64,000 nucleotides of DNA from Paraphaeosphaeria minitans (GCA_015832175.1 WJXW01000014.1:930001-994000); one strand, 5' to 3'; numbered from the stretch's first letter, positions 1 through 13,004 are shown. Notes: generated by a model from the letters alone, not told the origin. Made by a program: numbers and translations.

Positions 1-2683
1 GAAGATGGGTTGCATATCTGAGTTTGGCTTCCTCCAGCGCCACTGCGGCGGAGGGTAATCCAGCGTCTCGAAATAGTGTGGCTGTTGGGGTCGTCCTCCA
101 CACCGGTAGGATACCTCTTGCTGCTATAGCGATTGTCTTATCTATAGCGGCTATATGCCAGCCAACATAAGCGCTCACCTCTGGCGGTCTGCCAGGCTTG
201 AGTGTTCGCGGCGGTTTGGTGCGGCCCCTGTACCAGCACTCTGTCCCATGCAGAAGGGACGGGTATACGCAGGCAATGGTAGCCTTGCGGAGAGAGCTGG
301 CTGGTGGTCCGCAAGTGGTCCTTGCTAGACTTCGGATGTGGTGGGCTACCTTGGCGGCTTTTGCGGCGCGCATAGCTACGTGTCGTCTGAAAGTTAGTCT
401 GCGGTCGAACCAGATTCCTAGCCACCGCAGGGCTGGCTGGCAGTGTTCTCCACCTGGGAGGATTGGGTGGATCGTGAGGTGCTCGTCTACGACACAGAGT
501 GGGGCATAGCTGCTTCGCTGTCTCGTTAGGTGTATCATCTCCTGCTTTTCTGGGGCAAAGGTGACTTTGTTGATTGCGCCCCACGTTCTGATCTGCCTTA
601 GATCTGCTGCTAGGAGCTCAACGTTGTTATCTAGGGAGTGCGAGGCCCGGTATAGGCATATGTCATCGGCGTATCCAAATCTCCGTTCTATGTCCATGGA
701 TAGCAGCTCTGCCAGGTACAGCGTGTACAGGACCGGGGAGAGAGGCGACCCTTGGGGCGTCCCGCAGGCGGCAGGGTAGCTGGGGGTGGTGACCTGGCCA
801 AGGCGAACTTGGACCCTTCGAGCAGTAAGGAAGGAGTCTATGAAGAGGATAGTCCTTTGCGGCCATCCCTGTTCAACCATTCGGTGCAGCAGACGGTTCT
901 TCAGGAGAGCGTCAAAGGCGCCCTGCACATCTAGGGTAACCATTGTAACGTGCTGATTCAGTGCCCACGCGGCTTCTGTGTCATGGGTGAACGCTGCGGT
1001 CAGATCGGCTGCAGAGCGTTTTGGGAGGGCGCCGCCATGTTGGGGACTAAGGATCTTGTGCGTCATAGCAGTCCATGCAATTCTTCTGGCCACTGTTCGT
1101 TCAAGGCCTTTCCCAATGCAGGATAGGAGTGCTATTGGTCTCCAGGATCGGGGTGACGTCCGGTCTGTCTTCCCTACTTTGGGTATCATTGCCACCTCCG
1201 CGAGCTTCCAATATGCTGGGAAGTGGTTGAGTTCTAGGCACTGCTGGAAGATCCTTCGTATAAGCTCTCCAACATGAGCCCAGCAGGCGCGGAGCAGCCG
1301 AACAGTGGACCGGTCAGTACCTGGTGAGGTGCTAGAGACCCCTATTGTGTTTCGTTCTGCTTCCTCAAGTGAGATATATGTGCTCCAGGGGAGAGTGGCT
1401 GCGGCCTCCTGGTCTGGGCATTGTCTGAGGTCATCCTCTGCTGTGTACCGGTTGAGAACTTCCTCTCTGAGTGCCTCTGCCTTCTCCAGGGGGTCATAGA
1501 TAGTCGTATCGTTGACTATAAGGGGGGTTTCCTGGTTCTCCGGCGTAAGCTTATGCCAGGCAATGACCTTGAACAGGTCCTTATCGTCCTTGGCGTTGTC
1601 AATAACGTGCCTCCAGTATTGTCTCTTAGCCTGTCTAACTATTGTCTTGAAAGCTCGTGTTTCTTCTGATGGAGGGCTGCCTAGGTAAAGCTGTCTGGCG
1701 CGCTTGTAGGCTTGGTAAGCAGTCTTGCACTCCTCAGTCCACCATGGTGCGGCGCGTCCTTCCTTGCGATCAGGCCTGCCTGCTGTTCGTACAGAGTGTT
1801 GTATTGTCTCCGTCAGTAGCGACACACAGTTGTCTAGTTGTGCTGTATCTTGCGCCGCAAGCGGGTCTGGGATACCCTGAACGCCTATCTCTATCAGACC
1901 GGCAAACTTTGGTAGGCTTGCCTCTGGGACTCTGTAGTGGTACTGAGCTAGGTGCGGAGTACCTAGTGCGGAAGTGGGGATAGAGGTCACTATCGTCTCG
2001 TGGTCTGATCCGCTGTGCATGCTGGCCTCGACAGCCGACTGGGCGAATGGGATGTTAGAGAAGGTCAGATCAAGGACATGACCAGCGCAGTGCGTTGGCT
2101 GCCCTGGCACGCCAATGTAGTCCATGGAGGCGGCGGCCGCCCACCTGGCAAGCTCTATGCCGCCGTTGGCTGCGGTGACAGCCGGTTCAAAGGATTCGTG
2201 TCGGACATTGAAGTCACCTCCCACAAGGCAGTGTTGGGGAGGCGTGAGATGCGTGACGTATTGAAGTACGTCAGGGGTAAGTGGCTGTCTATAGCAGTTG
2301 AGTATTGCTACTCCGTTCACAACAACCCATAGCAGGTCTGGATGGTTGAGACTTTCTCTAGTCTGGAGTCTTAGGTGGTACCCTTTCCGGATATACGTCA
2401 TCACCCGAGGGCGCGCTGAGCCCGATGCGGTGGGAGTGTCCCAAGTGCTGATCGGTGCGAGGTGCCGAAAGCCAGGGTGGGTAGAGGTCCTTGAGTTGGC
2501 ACATGTGAAGGGCTCTTGCACGCATACAACATCCAGGCCCTTCTGAAAGGCCACTTCTAGTATGGTGATATGGCAGGGAGAGCTCCTGCCGACATTGGCC
2601 CAGCATACTCGTAGCTGTTTGCTTGGTAGACTGGGCTGTTGTTGCCCGTTATAGGCTGGGGTGTTGTTGGGGTGTTCTAGCAT
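1..2683 (-). CDS. LINE ORF2, endonuclease-reverse transcriptase (partial, runs off left edge)
   Basis: I translated this frame line by line from 2683 to base 1 and found no stop: 894 codons plus one base, still open at the edge. It starts at an ATG overlapping the ORF1 stop. Residues about 25-235 are an exonuclease-endonuclease-phosphatase domain, with the catalytic GDFN (about residue 157) and SDH (about 223) motifs. A linker follows, then the reverse transcriptase: the PRSWRPI-type motif, motif A LDVQGAFD (about 585), motif B GTPQGSPLSP, catalytic YADD at bases 673-662 (about residues 671-674), and the downstream LGIWFDRRLTF. All catalytic Asp residues are present. An RNase H domain, if any, would lie outside the window. 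Confidence 0.93.
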   Translation of the reverse strand, partial: MLEHPNNTPAYNGQQQPSLPSKQLRVCWANVGRSSPCHITILEVAFQKGLDVVCVQEPFTCANSRTSTHPGFRHLAPISTWDTPTASGSARPRVMTYIRKGYHLRLQTRESLNHPDLLWVVVNGVAILNCYRQPLTPDVLQYVTHLTPPQHCLVGGDFNVRHESFEPAVTAANGGIELARWAAAASMDYIGVPGQPTHCAGHVLDLTFSNIPFAQSAVEASMHSGSDHETIVTSIPTSALGTPHLAQYHYRVPEASLPKFAGLIEIGVQGIPDPLAAQDTAQLDNCVSLLTETIQHSVRTAGRPDRKEGRAAPWWTEECKTAYQAYKRARQLYLGSPPSEETRAFKTIVRQAKRQYWRHVIDNAKDDKDLFKVIAWHKLTPENQETPLIVNDTTIYDPLEKAEALREEVLNRYTAEDDLRQCPDQEAAATLPWSTYISLEEAERNTIGVSSTSPGTDRSTVRLLRACWAHVGELIRRIFQQCLELNHFPAYWKLAEVAMIPKVGKTDRTSPRSWRPIALLSCIGKGLERTVARRIAWTAMTHKILSPQHGGALPKRSAADLTAAFTHDTEAAWALNQHVTMVTLDVQGAFDALLKNRLLHRMVEQGWPQRTILFIDSFLTARRVQVRLGQVTTPSYPAACGTPQGSPLSPVLYTLYLAELLSMDIERRFGYADDICLYRASHSLDNNVELLAADLRQIRTWGAINKVTFAPEKQEMIHLTRQRSSYAPLCVVDEHLTIHPILPGGEHCQPALRWLGIWFDRRLTFRRHVAMRAAKAAKVAHHIRSLARTTCGPPASSLRKATIACVYPSLLHGTECWYRGRTKPPRTLKPGRPPEVSAYVGWHIAAIDKTIAIAARGILPVWRTTPTATLFRDAGLPSAAVALEEAKLRYATHL

Positions 2684-4332
2684 GTCGATGGTGGGTCATC
2701 GCTCATGCTGGTGTCTTCTCTCTCTGAGGTAGACGGGTCAGTGTAGATAGTGGGTCGTGGCTGCAAGCTTTTGGCAGACATTTGCCGGACGTTGAGGTTT
2801 CTATTGCCCGTGGCTGCCCGCCTTGGTCTCTTTTCTCCGCTGGTAGCGGATGAAGGTACGTGGGAGGCACTGATTGTTCTGGTACGTGTAGCTTGTGCTG
2901 CTTGCTCCTGAGTAGTAGGTTGGGGTGTCGTTGTCTCCTGAGGAGCCTCTGGTGGAGTGGAATCAGGCTGAAGTGTGGCCTGTCTCAGGGTCTCTTCGAC
3001 TGTTCCGTAGAGGTGCTTGTGTGCTATCCTGCCTGCGCGGCGGATGGCTTTTAGCTCAGTCTTTGTAGGCTTGCTTATGTGTCCGTGTACCCGACGAGGG
3101 GCTGCAGGGCAGTTGGGGTGGCTGGCTGGGTGAGGGCCGTGACAGTTAGCACACATAGCTTTGTGGGGGCAACTGTCTCCGTGCTGTCCTTGGTGTCGGT
3201 CCGTACGGTCACCGCAGTGCGCACAGCGGGCTACTCGGGTACAGCGTGCAGCGTTGCAGTATCCCTGGCAGCCTGGGTCATGTCGCTGTATAGTTGGACG
3301 TTTGTGGATTTCCTTTGAGAATTGGCTCGTGCCAAAAAGCTGGAATGAGCGGACTGGCTGCTTGTATGAGATAATCCAGGTAGTGAGGCCATTCTGGTTC
3401 ACCCCGTGCCGTGAGGTCCTGCAGCTGACGGGCTGCTTGCCTGTTTGTGAGCATACCTCTTCCTCGACCAGCTGGGTAGTAGTTGGTATTTCTGTGCCGT
3501 CTAGGGTCCGAAAAGAGCTGGGTACTCCTTGCACTGCGTAGTTGATCCAGCGTTCTGGGATCCTGATCGCGTCTCCGTCTAGCGCTTGTACTATAAGTAC
3601 CTGGTTCTCTTGCGTTAGGAGTTGTTCCCGGATATTCTGGTTAGCTGGGGTAATTGCCCAGCCTGTATTGATAGGTGATGCAGTAGGTATATCCTTGAGG
3701 GTGATTCCTCCTATGCTCTTGCATATTGCCTGCCTTACTGCAAATGGTGATGGTTGTTGCAGTCGCATTGCTGGGTTAGAGATGGCTATAAAGATTCGAT
3801 TGTCTTCTTTTGGCTTAGCTAGCGGGGCGGGCCGCGTCCTAGCAGCGATCAGGGGTCGACTGATGCCCCTATTCGAGTTTTGGGGGTCTCTGGCTACGTC
3901 CGCCCAGGAGCGGCGTCCTGATTCCTGGCTCCTGGAGTTGCTGTAGCCGGCGTCGCTGCTCCAGCGGGAGCTGGGAGGGGAGTTGCTTGGGGAGAGGGAG
4001 GTCAGGGCATGGATGACTCTCTGCTGCAGCTCCTCTGCGATATTGGCTTCTTGAGGATTAGTGTAGCCTTGTGCGTGTTGATCTACGGCTGCTGCGAAGG
4101 CGGCAGTGATGGTGTTCCATAGCTGGGTGGTCTGCTGGGTCTCGGTGATGTGGCGTTGGACGGCGTCAGAGACTCGAGGTTTGGGAGCGCCCCCACCGGG
4201 GTTCTGACTGCTCAGTGGGGGTGCCGGGTGGTGCACGTCCTTCTGGAGCCGTCTTGAGGCGCTGGTATTGAGCTGCTGAGGGGACTCGGGGTCTGGGGAC
4301 CCCGTGTGGTGGGAGGAGGGAGACTCTACCAT
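2677..4332 (-). CDS. LINE ORF1, gag-like nucleic-acid-binding protein
   Basis: A 551-residue ORF1 product, expected to coat the element RNA in the ribonucleoprotein. The first 150 residues are low-complexity (Ser, Pro, Gln, Thr). Residues about 175-345 form the conserved gag-like region. Residues 355-408 hold a run of Cys/His zinc knuckles, the last with the form CANCHGPHPASHPNC. The C-terminal tail is basic and Pro/Thr-rich. The ATG at 4332 is the first in frame. The stop TAG at 2679-2677 overlaps the ORF2 start in the string ATGCTAG, which suggests coupled termination-reinitiation for ORF2 translation. The frame is fully open, with no sign of repeat-induced point mutation. Confidence 0.9.
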   Translation of the reverse strand: MVESPSSHHTGSPDPESPQQLNTSASRRLQKDVHHPAPPLSSQNPGGGAPKPRVSDAVQRHITETQQTTQLWNTITAAFAAAVDQHAQGYTNPQEANIAEELQQRVIHALTSLSPSNSPPSSRWSSDAGYSNSRSQESGRRSWADVARDPQNSNRGISRPLIAARTRPAPLAKPKEDNRIFIAISNPAMRLQQPSPFAVRQAICKSIGGITLKDIPTASPINTGWAITPANQNIREQLLTQENQVLIVQALDGDAIRIPERWINYAVQGVPSSFRTLDGTEIPTTTQLVEEEVCSQTGKQPVSCRTSRHGVNQNGLTTWIISYKQPVRSFQLFGTSQFSKEIHKRPTIQRHDPGCQGYCNAARCTRVARCAHCGDRTDRHQGQHGDSCPHKAMCANCHGPHPASHPNCPAAPRRVHGHISKPTKTELKAIRRAGRIAHKHLYGTVEETLRQATLQPDSTPPEAPQETTTPQPTTQEQAAQATRTRTISASHVPSSATSGEKRPRRAATGNRNLNVRQMSAKSLQPRPTIYTDPSTSEREDTSMSDDPPSTC

Positions 4333-4694
4333 CCTATTAAGCTCCCTTACGCGTCGCGCGGGGGACCTAGGCGGATGCTAGAGGTACTCCCAGAGTGGCC
4401 GCAGCGAGCCGGATCAGTTGCTGGGATTTTTGGGGCCTCTGTGAAGGAAGTCCAAAAATCGAAAGTTTGGTGTTCGGTGTAGGGGAGACGGTGATGTTCC
4501 ATTTGCTTTACTTGACGCGGCGAGTTGGTGCTGAACGAACTCTTAATAACGTTGCGTTCTTGGTACCCAGTACAATCGTGGTTGTGCGCAAGTTGGAACA
4601 TTTTGGACATTTCGTACAAGGGGGTTGCCGCATCGACTAGCCTTTCATTCTGCCACATGTTCCACAAGCCATCTCGACACCGGCACACATCCGC

Positions 4695-5644
4695 TCACTT
4701 CGCCTGCGTCTTCATCTCCTTCGCAACTTCCACGTACGACCTGCTCCTAATCTCCTCCAGAATTCCCTTCTCAGCCTGAACGCTCCACCCCAACTGCTCC
4801 CTCGCCTTCTTGTTCGACGACCGACACGTCGCCGTCATGAAAACCGCCAAGAACACGCCCATCTTAGCATTCACCTCCTTGACATGAAGCTCCTCACAGG
4901 GGAAACCAAGCGTCTCGTAGATGGTCTCTAAAATCTGTTTCTGTTGAACGTCCGTCTCAGACGTGGCGTTGTAGGATTCCCCAGCCACGGCCCTCTCGGC
5001 GAGGACGAGGTACAAGCGCGCGGCATCCTCGACGTGCACCGTGGTGGTGAGTGCGGTGCCCGGGCTTGACGAAGAAACCCTTGCCGGCGAGGCGCGAACG
5101 AGTCCATGTAGAGACGGACGCCGCTGCCGCCTCTGCCGTACACGTACGGCGCCAGACGGACGTAGCAGACGCGGATGCCCTGGTCGAGATACGTCTGCTT
5201 GCGTGACTCGAAGCCCCGGGCGTACAGGTGGCCTTGGGGCCATCCGGGCGAGTTCTCGTCCGTCTCTTCGTCTTGGGGGTGGGGCTGGGCGATCATGGCG
5301 CCGCTGGTGATGATGAGGGGCTTATCGGTGCCTTTGACGCCGGCGGCGAGGGCGTCGTTGGCGGCGTAGTTGGTGGCCCAGCGCTCGTCTTGCGAGATGT
5401 TGAAGTCGGAGGCGATGGCGTCGGCTACGTTGATGACGATGTCGGCTTTTGATGCCTCGGCCCTGAGAACTTCGAGGGATTTGAGGTCCCCGCGGACTGG
5501 GTTGGCTCCCAGGGCGCGGAGTTTGAAGTCGCTAGATTCGGAGCGGGGTAGGGCGGTTACTGAGTAGCCCTGTGCAACGGCATATTCAATGATGACCGAG
5601 CCAATGTAGCCTGAACCGCCGGTGATGAAGAAGGTCTTGGACAT
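4695..5644 (-). pseudogene. Frameshifted extended-SDR (NAD-dependent epimerase/dehydratase-like)
   Basis: The N-terminal frame from ATG 5644 has a Rossmann dinucleotide motif TGGSGYIG at residues 8-15, then an epimerase-like core with RVCYVRLAPYVYGRGG. Near 5090-5100 the reading continues in another frame (GTALTTTVHVEDAARLYLVL) to a stop at 4695. The two frames together give a full-length protein of about 315 residues. The join would need a net one-base insertion (or two-base deletion). A 40-nt GT..AG intron is too short to explain it. It is either a recent pseudogene or an assembly error. Substrate unknown. The bases between its stop and the LINE (4400-4690) hold no gene I can support. Confidence 0.75.
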
Positions 5645-6096
5645 GTCGTTGAGGGAAAGGTGATCAATCAAACAGATCGAGGAGGATGCGAAGTAGACAG
5701 GAGGATGTTCGGAGTTTCAAGATGGCCGTGAAGCAGATTGTGAATGAACTTTAGAGTGAGGAGATGCTGTAGATACCGTCGCGTAGCTTGCTCGATGTTT
5801 TATAGATCCCCATTTCATACGACTGCAGGTCAGTGGGCGGGCGTACCGGAGGTAGCAACGTATAGGCAGGAGTTAATGAAGCGCTTCATCGTACTCCAAA
5901 GGTGTCTATGACACGGCGATGATTCTACCACTACATGTGAATGAGGTCCGACATCTTTATTAAGGAACGCGCTAAACCCTCGTCGTAAAGGCAGACGTTT
6001 GAGCACAGCGCCATACCTAGACCGGTAATACGCTAACCCGTTGTCGTACGCAAGGATAGCCACCGGGCTAAGATCTCATCTTGAGGCGACGGGGTT
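5645..6096. other. Intergenic, upstream of SDR pseudogene
   Basis: About 450 bases with no convincing coding signal. It should contain the promoter of the minus-strand SDR gene. It ends at the left TA of the MITE. Confidence 0.5.
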
Positions 6097-6098
6097 TA

Positions 6099-6573
6099 GG
6101 GCCTGTTCGGTCGCCGTGATCTCGCTCCTTAATCTCATCTCACTTCCCATATATAGTAAGCGTATAATAAGATTAGGGTTGTGTTCTCTTTAAGTGTAAT
6201 CTTAATATTATATAAATAGGTGTAATCTGCTAATAGAACTCTTACTAAAATAGCCCTTACTAGTGCTATAAAAATCTACTTTTATACCCTTTTAAGCCTA
6301 AAATTATAATCTTATTTTATAGATAGCTCTAGACCTATTTCTTACTTATTCTTATATTATAGGCTAGTACGCTTTTACTACCTACTATGTATAGTAAAAT
6401 TAAGGAGTAAAATTATAGTAACTAAATAGGCCTTTAATCTAGCTATATTATAGCAGGGCGTTAGAAGATTTTGTATAGCTATCCTAAGAAAAAATTCTAT
6501 GCTAGCGCTATACTTAGAACGGCCAAGATCACGCCCAGATCTTAGATTGAGATCACAGCGACCGAACAGGCCC
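6099..6573. mobile_element. MITE with 25-bp terminal inverted repeats, TA target site
   Basis: The left end begins GGGCCTGTTCGGTCGCCGTG and the right end is its reverse complement. The first 25 bases of each end match except one (C/T at position 17). Each end is flanked by TA (6097-6098 and 6574-6575), the duplication expected for Tc1/mariner-Fot1/pogo transposition. The 475-bp interior is strongly A+T-rich (around 6130-6480) and has no coding frame, so the element is non-autonomous. The A+T bias could be native or due to repeat-induced mutation. Confidence 0.88.
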
Positions 6574-6575
6574 TA

Positions 6576-7919
6576 AGCTTAGGTATCTAGTTTCGGTGTT
6601 TCGGTGTTAGGCCAACTTCAGGCTCCGGAAACGTGAGAGCTGAGAGCTACAACACCAGGACACCTAAATACGGACGACGCACAAAGGTCGTTTGTCGACA
6701 CATCTCATTACGATGATCGAGTATTGAGTTTGCTTAGTACGATACCCTAGGAGATGACCACCGCGATGGACTGATTCTGTAGGTACGCGGTCAAAATACC
6801 CACTTGTGCTTTTTGCATCGAGATCAGCCAAGTCGCGACTTGCTGTGGGCCTTCCTAGTCCCCATCAAGGATTAGATGAAACGCGCCCGACTCTGAGTTC
6901 GAGCATCATCTGGCGCAAGCATCTTTACACGCTATACGCTACTTTCATATTGATCTTAATACGGATATTGATCTTAATACGGAGCTTGTTCAGGGTTGTC
7001 GAGTACGTTTAGGGGAACGATGGCTACTTGCTTATACACGAGGTGTTCTTGTAAATCTTCGACGCTGTGCTAATCTTGTTGGTCATAGTCATTGTGAGTG
7101 TGTCTCATCCAGGAGACATCGTCTCAAAGCCAAGAATGAAAGGGGTGATGTAGACAGTTTGCATCCCCTGAAGGATAAACAAGTGACCGACGACATCTAA
7201 AGTGAGTATAGGGCGTCCATGTAAGTATTTTATTGGATGTGGGTATCAGAGACGGGTGTGATAAAGACGAGAAGCTTCAAGCGGGGACCTTGCACTAGGT
7301 AGGTAATGGCTCATCGACTTATCGGTACCTGTTATTATAACGGAATCTTGACTTTTCCGACACGCCCTCCCTCGCTCACCTCCTAGGCACCACATAAACT
7401 CGAGCGTGTGTAGAGCAATCGCCTTCTTGACAGCGCGTGGATTGATCTTCCTTGTAATAAAGTATATATCGCGTCGTCATTGCAGAGAACTACGTGATCA
7501 AAATATTGGCAATGCTGAATCTAGCGAAAGGCTAATAGGAGCCGAACAAGCAGCGACGACATGGATTGTCTCATAGGGAGGAGCTGTTGTAGCGAGTGAG
7601 TGGATGCGTAGAAGAAGTTAAAACGAAGAGCGAGAAGTTGTGATTTTATCATGAAATTTCAAATATAGCAGGGCAGTTGAAGCCACATGGGAGCCTGGAA
7701 AAGACTTTCATGCTCAATGGCAACTCTCGTGAACGATGGAACGGACATCATCTCAACATCAAGTTGAACTTCTTCATTGAACGCTACGCACCGCTATCTA
7801 ATTCTTCTGATACCCAACCGAGAATTTTGAAAACGGAATGTTGCATTGCATGAAGCCGGCATCATATGGCTGGTCATCAGTGATGCACCAGCCGTTATCA
7901 CCCTGTGCGTCAATGTACA
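6576..7919. other. Gene-free stretch between MITE and secreted-protein gene
   Basis: About 1.3 kb without a supported gene. A short direct repeat (TTGATCTTAATACGGA, twice) lies near 6951-6982. No transposon end, RNA gene or conserved frame was recognised. Confidence 0.5.
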
Positions 7920-9007
7920 TCAGGAAGAATTTGCACGAAGATGTTCGGCTACAAATAGCTGCACATTCTTGCATCGCGGGAGCGTAGTCGTTGTTTGGGC
8001 CAGGGCTGTCCGTGATGGTATCATAATTGGTGTATCGTTGTAGACACAGGCTGGGGCTGAATCCTTCCTATATGTCTGGGTGTACCCGACTGGTACAGTG
8101 ATAGTCGTTGTGACCGTTGGACCGGTGGCTGTTGATATGGTCGTGCTTGTCACAATTTCGTAGACGGTCGAAAAGCTCTGTTCGGTTGCAGTGGTGATGC
8201 TGGTCGTCGTTGTGGTTGATACTGCTCCGACTACCACGGTCGATGTCACACTCGTTGTGCTAGAGGGAACGACAATGGTGCTAACAGTGGTGGTGATAGT
8301 TTTGATCGAGCGTGCCTTTGCTGTTGCTGTGACCACTCGTGTTGAGGCTGGCTCCGAAGTAATGTAACAGCTGCAGGCTTGGCTGGCAAGGTCGAGGACG
8401 ATTGGCCGAAGTTCGGACGGGCAACCAGGCGCAACATCGCCCATTGTTCTTGGAGTAGCCCGTTTGTTGAGTATATTGACGGTCGAGGTGACGCTGCAAG
8501 ATGGGTCAGTAATGAATGTCGTTGCATGCCGCGATAACGAGCTTACGTAGTTGTGCTAGCAGGAATTGTTATCACAGAGGTAGTATATGACGTCTGATAT
8601 AAGGTGACTGGGATAATTTGAGTGGTAGTTGCAGTCGAGAGCGACGTGGAGGTGACTGTTGCGGAAGACGTTGCGGTGGTTGTGGCCGACGAGGTTCTGA
8701 CTCCAGACGTGGTCGTGACCGTAGTTTTGACAACACTTGTCACGATGCATTGTTGAGTTGTAGTCGTGATACTCGTTGTCGTCGTTGGGGCCGAGATATT
8801 GAGGACTCTGGAGCAGATTGAGGATGCAGATTTGGCATGTTTGGTCAGGATCTTCTTGAGGATCACGACCTCCACACGGGTACAGTGTGCAGGGGCGGCA
8901 CGATCCTCGAGGCCCCCGGGTGATAATGGTGTAGCATTTAGTAGAGTCAATTGGAGAAGTAAGACAAAAAGTCCGAACAATGATGTTTTGGTGGACAATG
9001 CGAACAT
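7920..9007 (-). CDS. Secreted Thr/Ser-rich protein with two similar halves
   Basis: Two exons, 9007-8547 and 8493-7920, joined across a 53-nt intron (GTAAGC..TTGCAG), give 344 residues. The N-terminus has a signal peptide (hydrophobic core GLFVLLLQLTLL). Exon 1 encodes a short Cys module (HC..., ending SASSICSRVL) and a long Thr-rich stretch. Exon 2 repeats the layout: a Lys-Arg possible Kex2-type site, a Cys module (GCPSELRP... ASQACSCYI), a Thr-rich stretch and a VPVGYTQTY motif matching the IPVTLYQTSY at the end of half one. The Thr runs are likely O-mannosylated, so a cell-surface or wall-associated protein is inferred. No enzymatic domain is visible. The function is unknown. Confidence 0.8.
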
Positions 9008-10007
9008 CGCTACAGTGATAGCTGAGGAGTGAGCCAGGTGCCGGTCAGAGCTGGGTGGTGGACCATTCTTTATTGAGTTCTGCCCAAGTCTTGTTCAGGG
9101 TTGATGTGACCAATCTTCTGCAATCTTAGAGTCACGGTAGCTGTGTTTTGGTTTCGCGTGTGCTTTTCTACCGCATCAACGCCGCATCAAGCGTGAGGCT
9201 GAAGATTGACGGGCAATCTGGCCCTACACTGGAGATCTAGATTTCAATTTAGGCGAGTTCTGTCCCAATTTGGAAGATTAGTGATGAAATTGGCAAAGCT
9301 CGATGCTCGGCAGAAGACATGGCTTCCCATGGTGGCTGAAGCGCTAGTTGAACACAGGGCGACAAGGTTGCTGTTGAGATATGCAAAGAGTAGTGGTTCT
9401 GATTATGTATAGCTTCATGGCACACTTTCTCACACTTTTTGCTAAGAGTGTGTAAGATTGTTGGATCAGTTCCTGGCCGTAGCAGAACCAGGTCACCGAA
9501 GACGTCGTACTGATCGATCATTAGCACGCTAGCCTGCCACGTTCCTAGCTGTTGCCACAACTAGTTCGTCCGCTAAGGCTAGTCCAGAGGACGCCTGAAG
9601 TATGTACAGCTGTAATTCGCTCAGAAGTTCTCCACATCTCTATTCAAGCCTCGTTTGTTCTGCCTATGTACCGATTAAATTGAGCATGGCTTTTCCTCGA
9701 CTGAACCGAAATGCGCAGGCTAGGAGACTGGGTGCTTCCAACACACCATCGCTATCGGCCTGACCGTAGATCCAGACTCTGCAATATGCAAGTGATCTCG
9801 GTCCCGGCCCAGTCGGCTTTATTACGCCAGAAGTCGAGACACTCCGCTGCCAGCATGGCTCACTGACTCTGTGTCGCTCCGTCTTGCGCATCATATCCCA
9901 CACATGCACTCCGCGGAGTCAAAGTCGTTAACATGCCATTGACATAATTAAGCCTTTACAACACAGGGAAATCATACAAGCGTGAAGAAATATAACCCTC
10001 TCTTTCC
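9008..10007. other. Intergenic, no supported gene
   Basis: One kilobase between the secreted-protein gene and the 3' end of the mannosidase gene. Open frames here are short and show no family resemblance. Confidence 0.5.
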
Positions 10008-12206
<2,199 letters not shown>

Positions 12207-13004
12207 TCAAAATAGTTCTGAACGGCTTGGCCGGCCGTTGTCGTGTCGTCCCGGTCCTAAAAATTGCGATAAGAGCCGCGGATGGCAAATATAACGACGC
12301 CTGCCTCTCACTCTACGAAGCAATTGAGAGATGCGGGTTGACAGCTGTCTTCGGTCTGGCTATGCGGCGTAGGGAGTGTTCCCATTGGATACCTGGCCTC
12401 TGAGCGACAGGGATCTAGCTTTGCGTAGGTACGGTACGCGAGTGATGCTGGGCATCCATCATAGATGTCATAGCGGCTTTACACCTCCGCAGTGGATGTT
12501 TGGGACATACAGATCACGAGAAATGTGGATTGAGGATTTCCAAGAATTCCAAGAATGAATCGTTTATATTCTGCATTCCAAGATGCGCAATGGCGTGCAT
12601 GGTGGTGCGCCTACCCGCCGCGTGGAACTCCCACCAGGTACAGAAAGTAGCACCCATGCACACGACAAATGTTGACTTCGAGAAGGTAGGGCCACTTTCC
12701 ATCATGACTGGCTATGACTGCCCTCTCCTTCAGATGCAACGTCGTTCACGTTGTCCAAGATCAACAACGCGTCATTCCGGCCAATCATCATCCACGAGAC
12801 ATGACCACTATGTGTCGTCATGGCCTTTTGCACGCAGGATGAGTTGAATTTCTTCTTTTGTGCCATAATCTCTTGTTGTCCCTTGTACTACTGCTACAAC
12901 CCTGGAGAAAACGAGCAACCACTATTCTTGGAATCACCGGCCACCAACACTGAACACCAGGACACACGCCCTAGCCCTAACGCTCAAGCGAAACATCCAC
13001 AGCA
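12207..13004. other. Divergent intergenic region
   Basis: About 800 bases between the start codons of the mannosidase gene (minus) and the metallo-beta-lactamase gene (plus). It must hold both promoters. No distinct motif or extra gene was recognised. Confidence 0.5.

Larger units (their letters stand above)
1..4400 (-). mobile_element. Tad1/I-type non-LTR retrotransposon (LINE), 5' part
   Basis: A minus-strand LINE occupies the left end. It carries a gag-like ORF1 (4332 to 2677) and an endonuclease plus reverse transcriptase ORF2 (2683 running off base 1). Both frames are open with no stop or frameshift, so this copy is not visibly decayed. The 3' part (end of ORF2, any RNase H domain, 3' UTR and tail) lies outside the window, so the target-site duplication cannot be read. 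The 5' boundary is not defined; about 4400 is a guess because there is no visible repeat end. The element lies just downstream of a frameshifted SDR gene. Order and overlap of the two ORFs are typical of fungal Tad1-clade elements. Confidence 0.9.

Noticed and set aside
138..584. 148-codon minus-strand frame in the LINE
   Set aside because: It is a shadow of the true ORF2 frame, which reads the reverse transcriptase in another phase through the same bases.
9249..9560. 103-codon minus-strand frame between two genes
   Set aside because: No family resemblance, and the frame opposite is also open.
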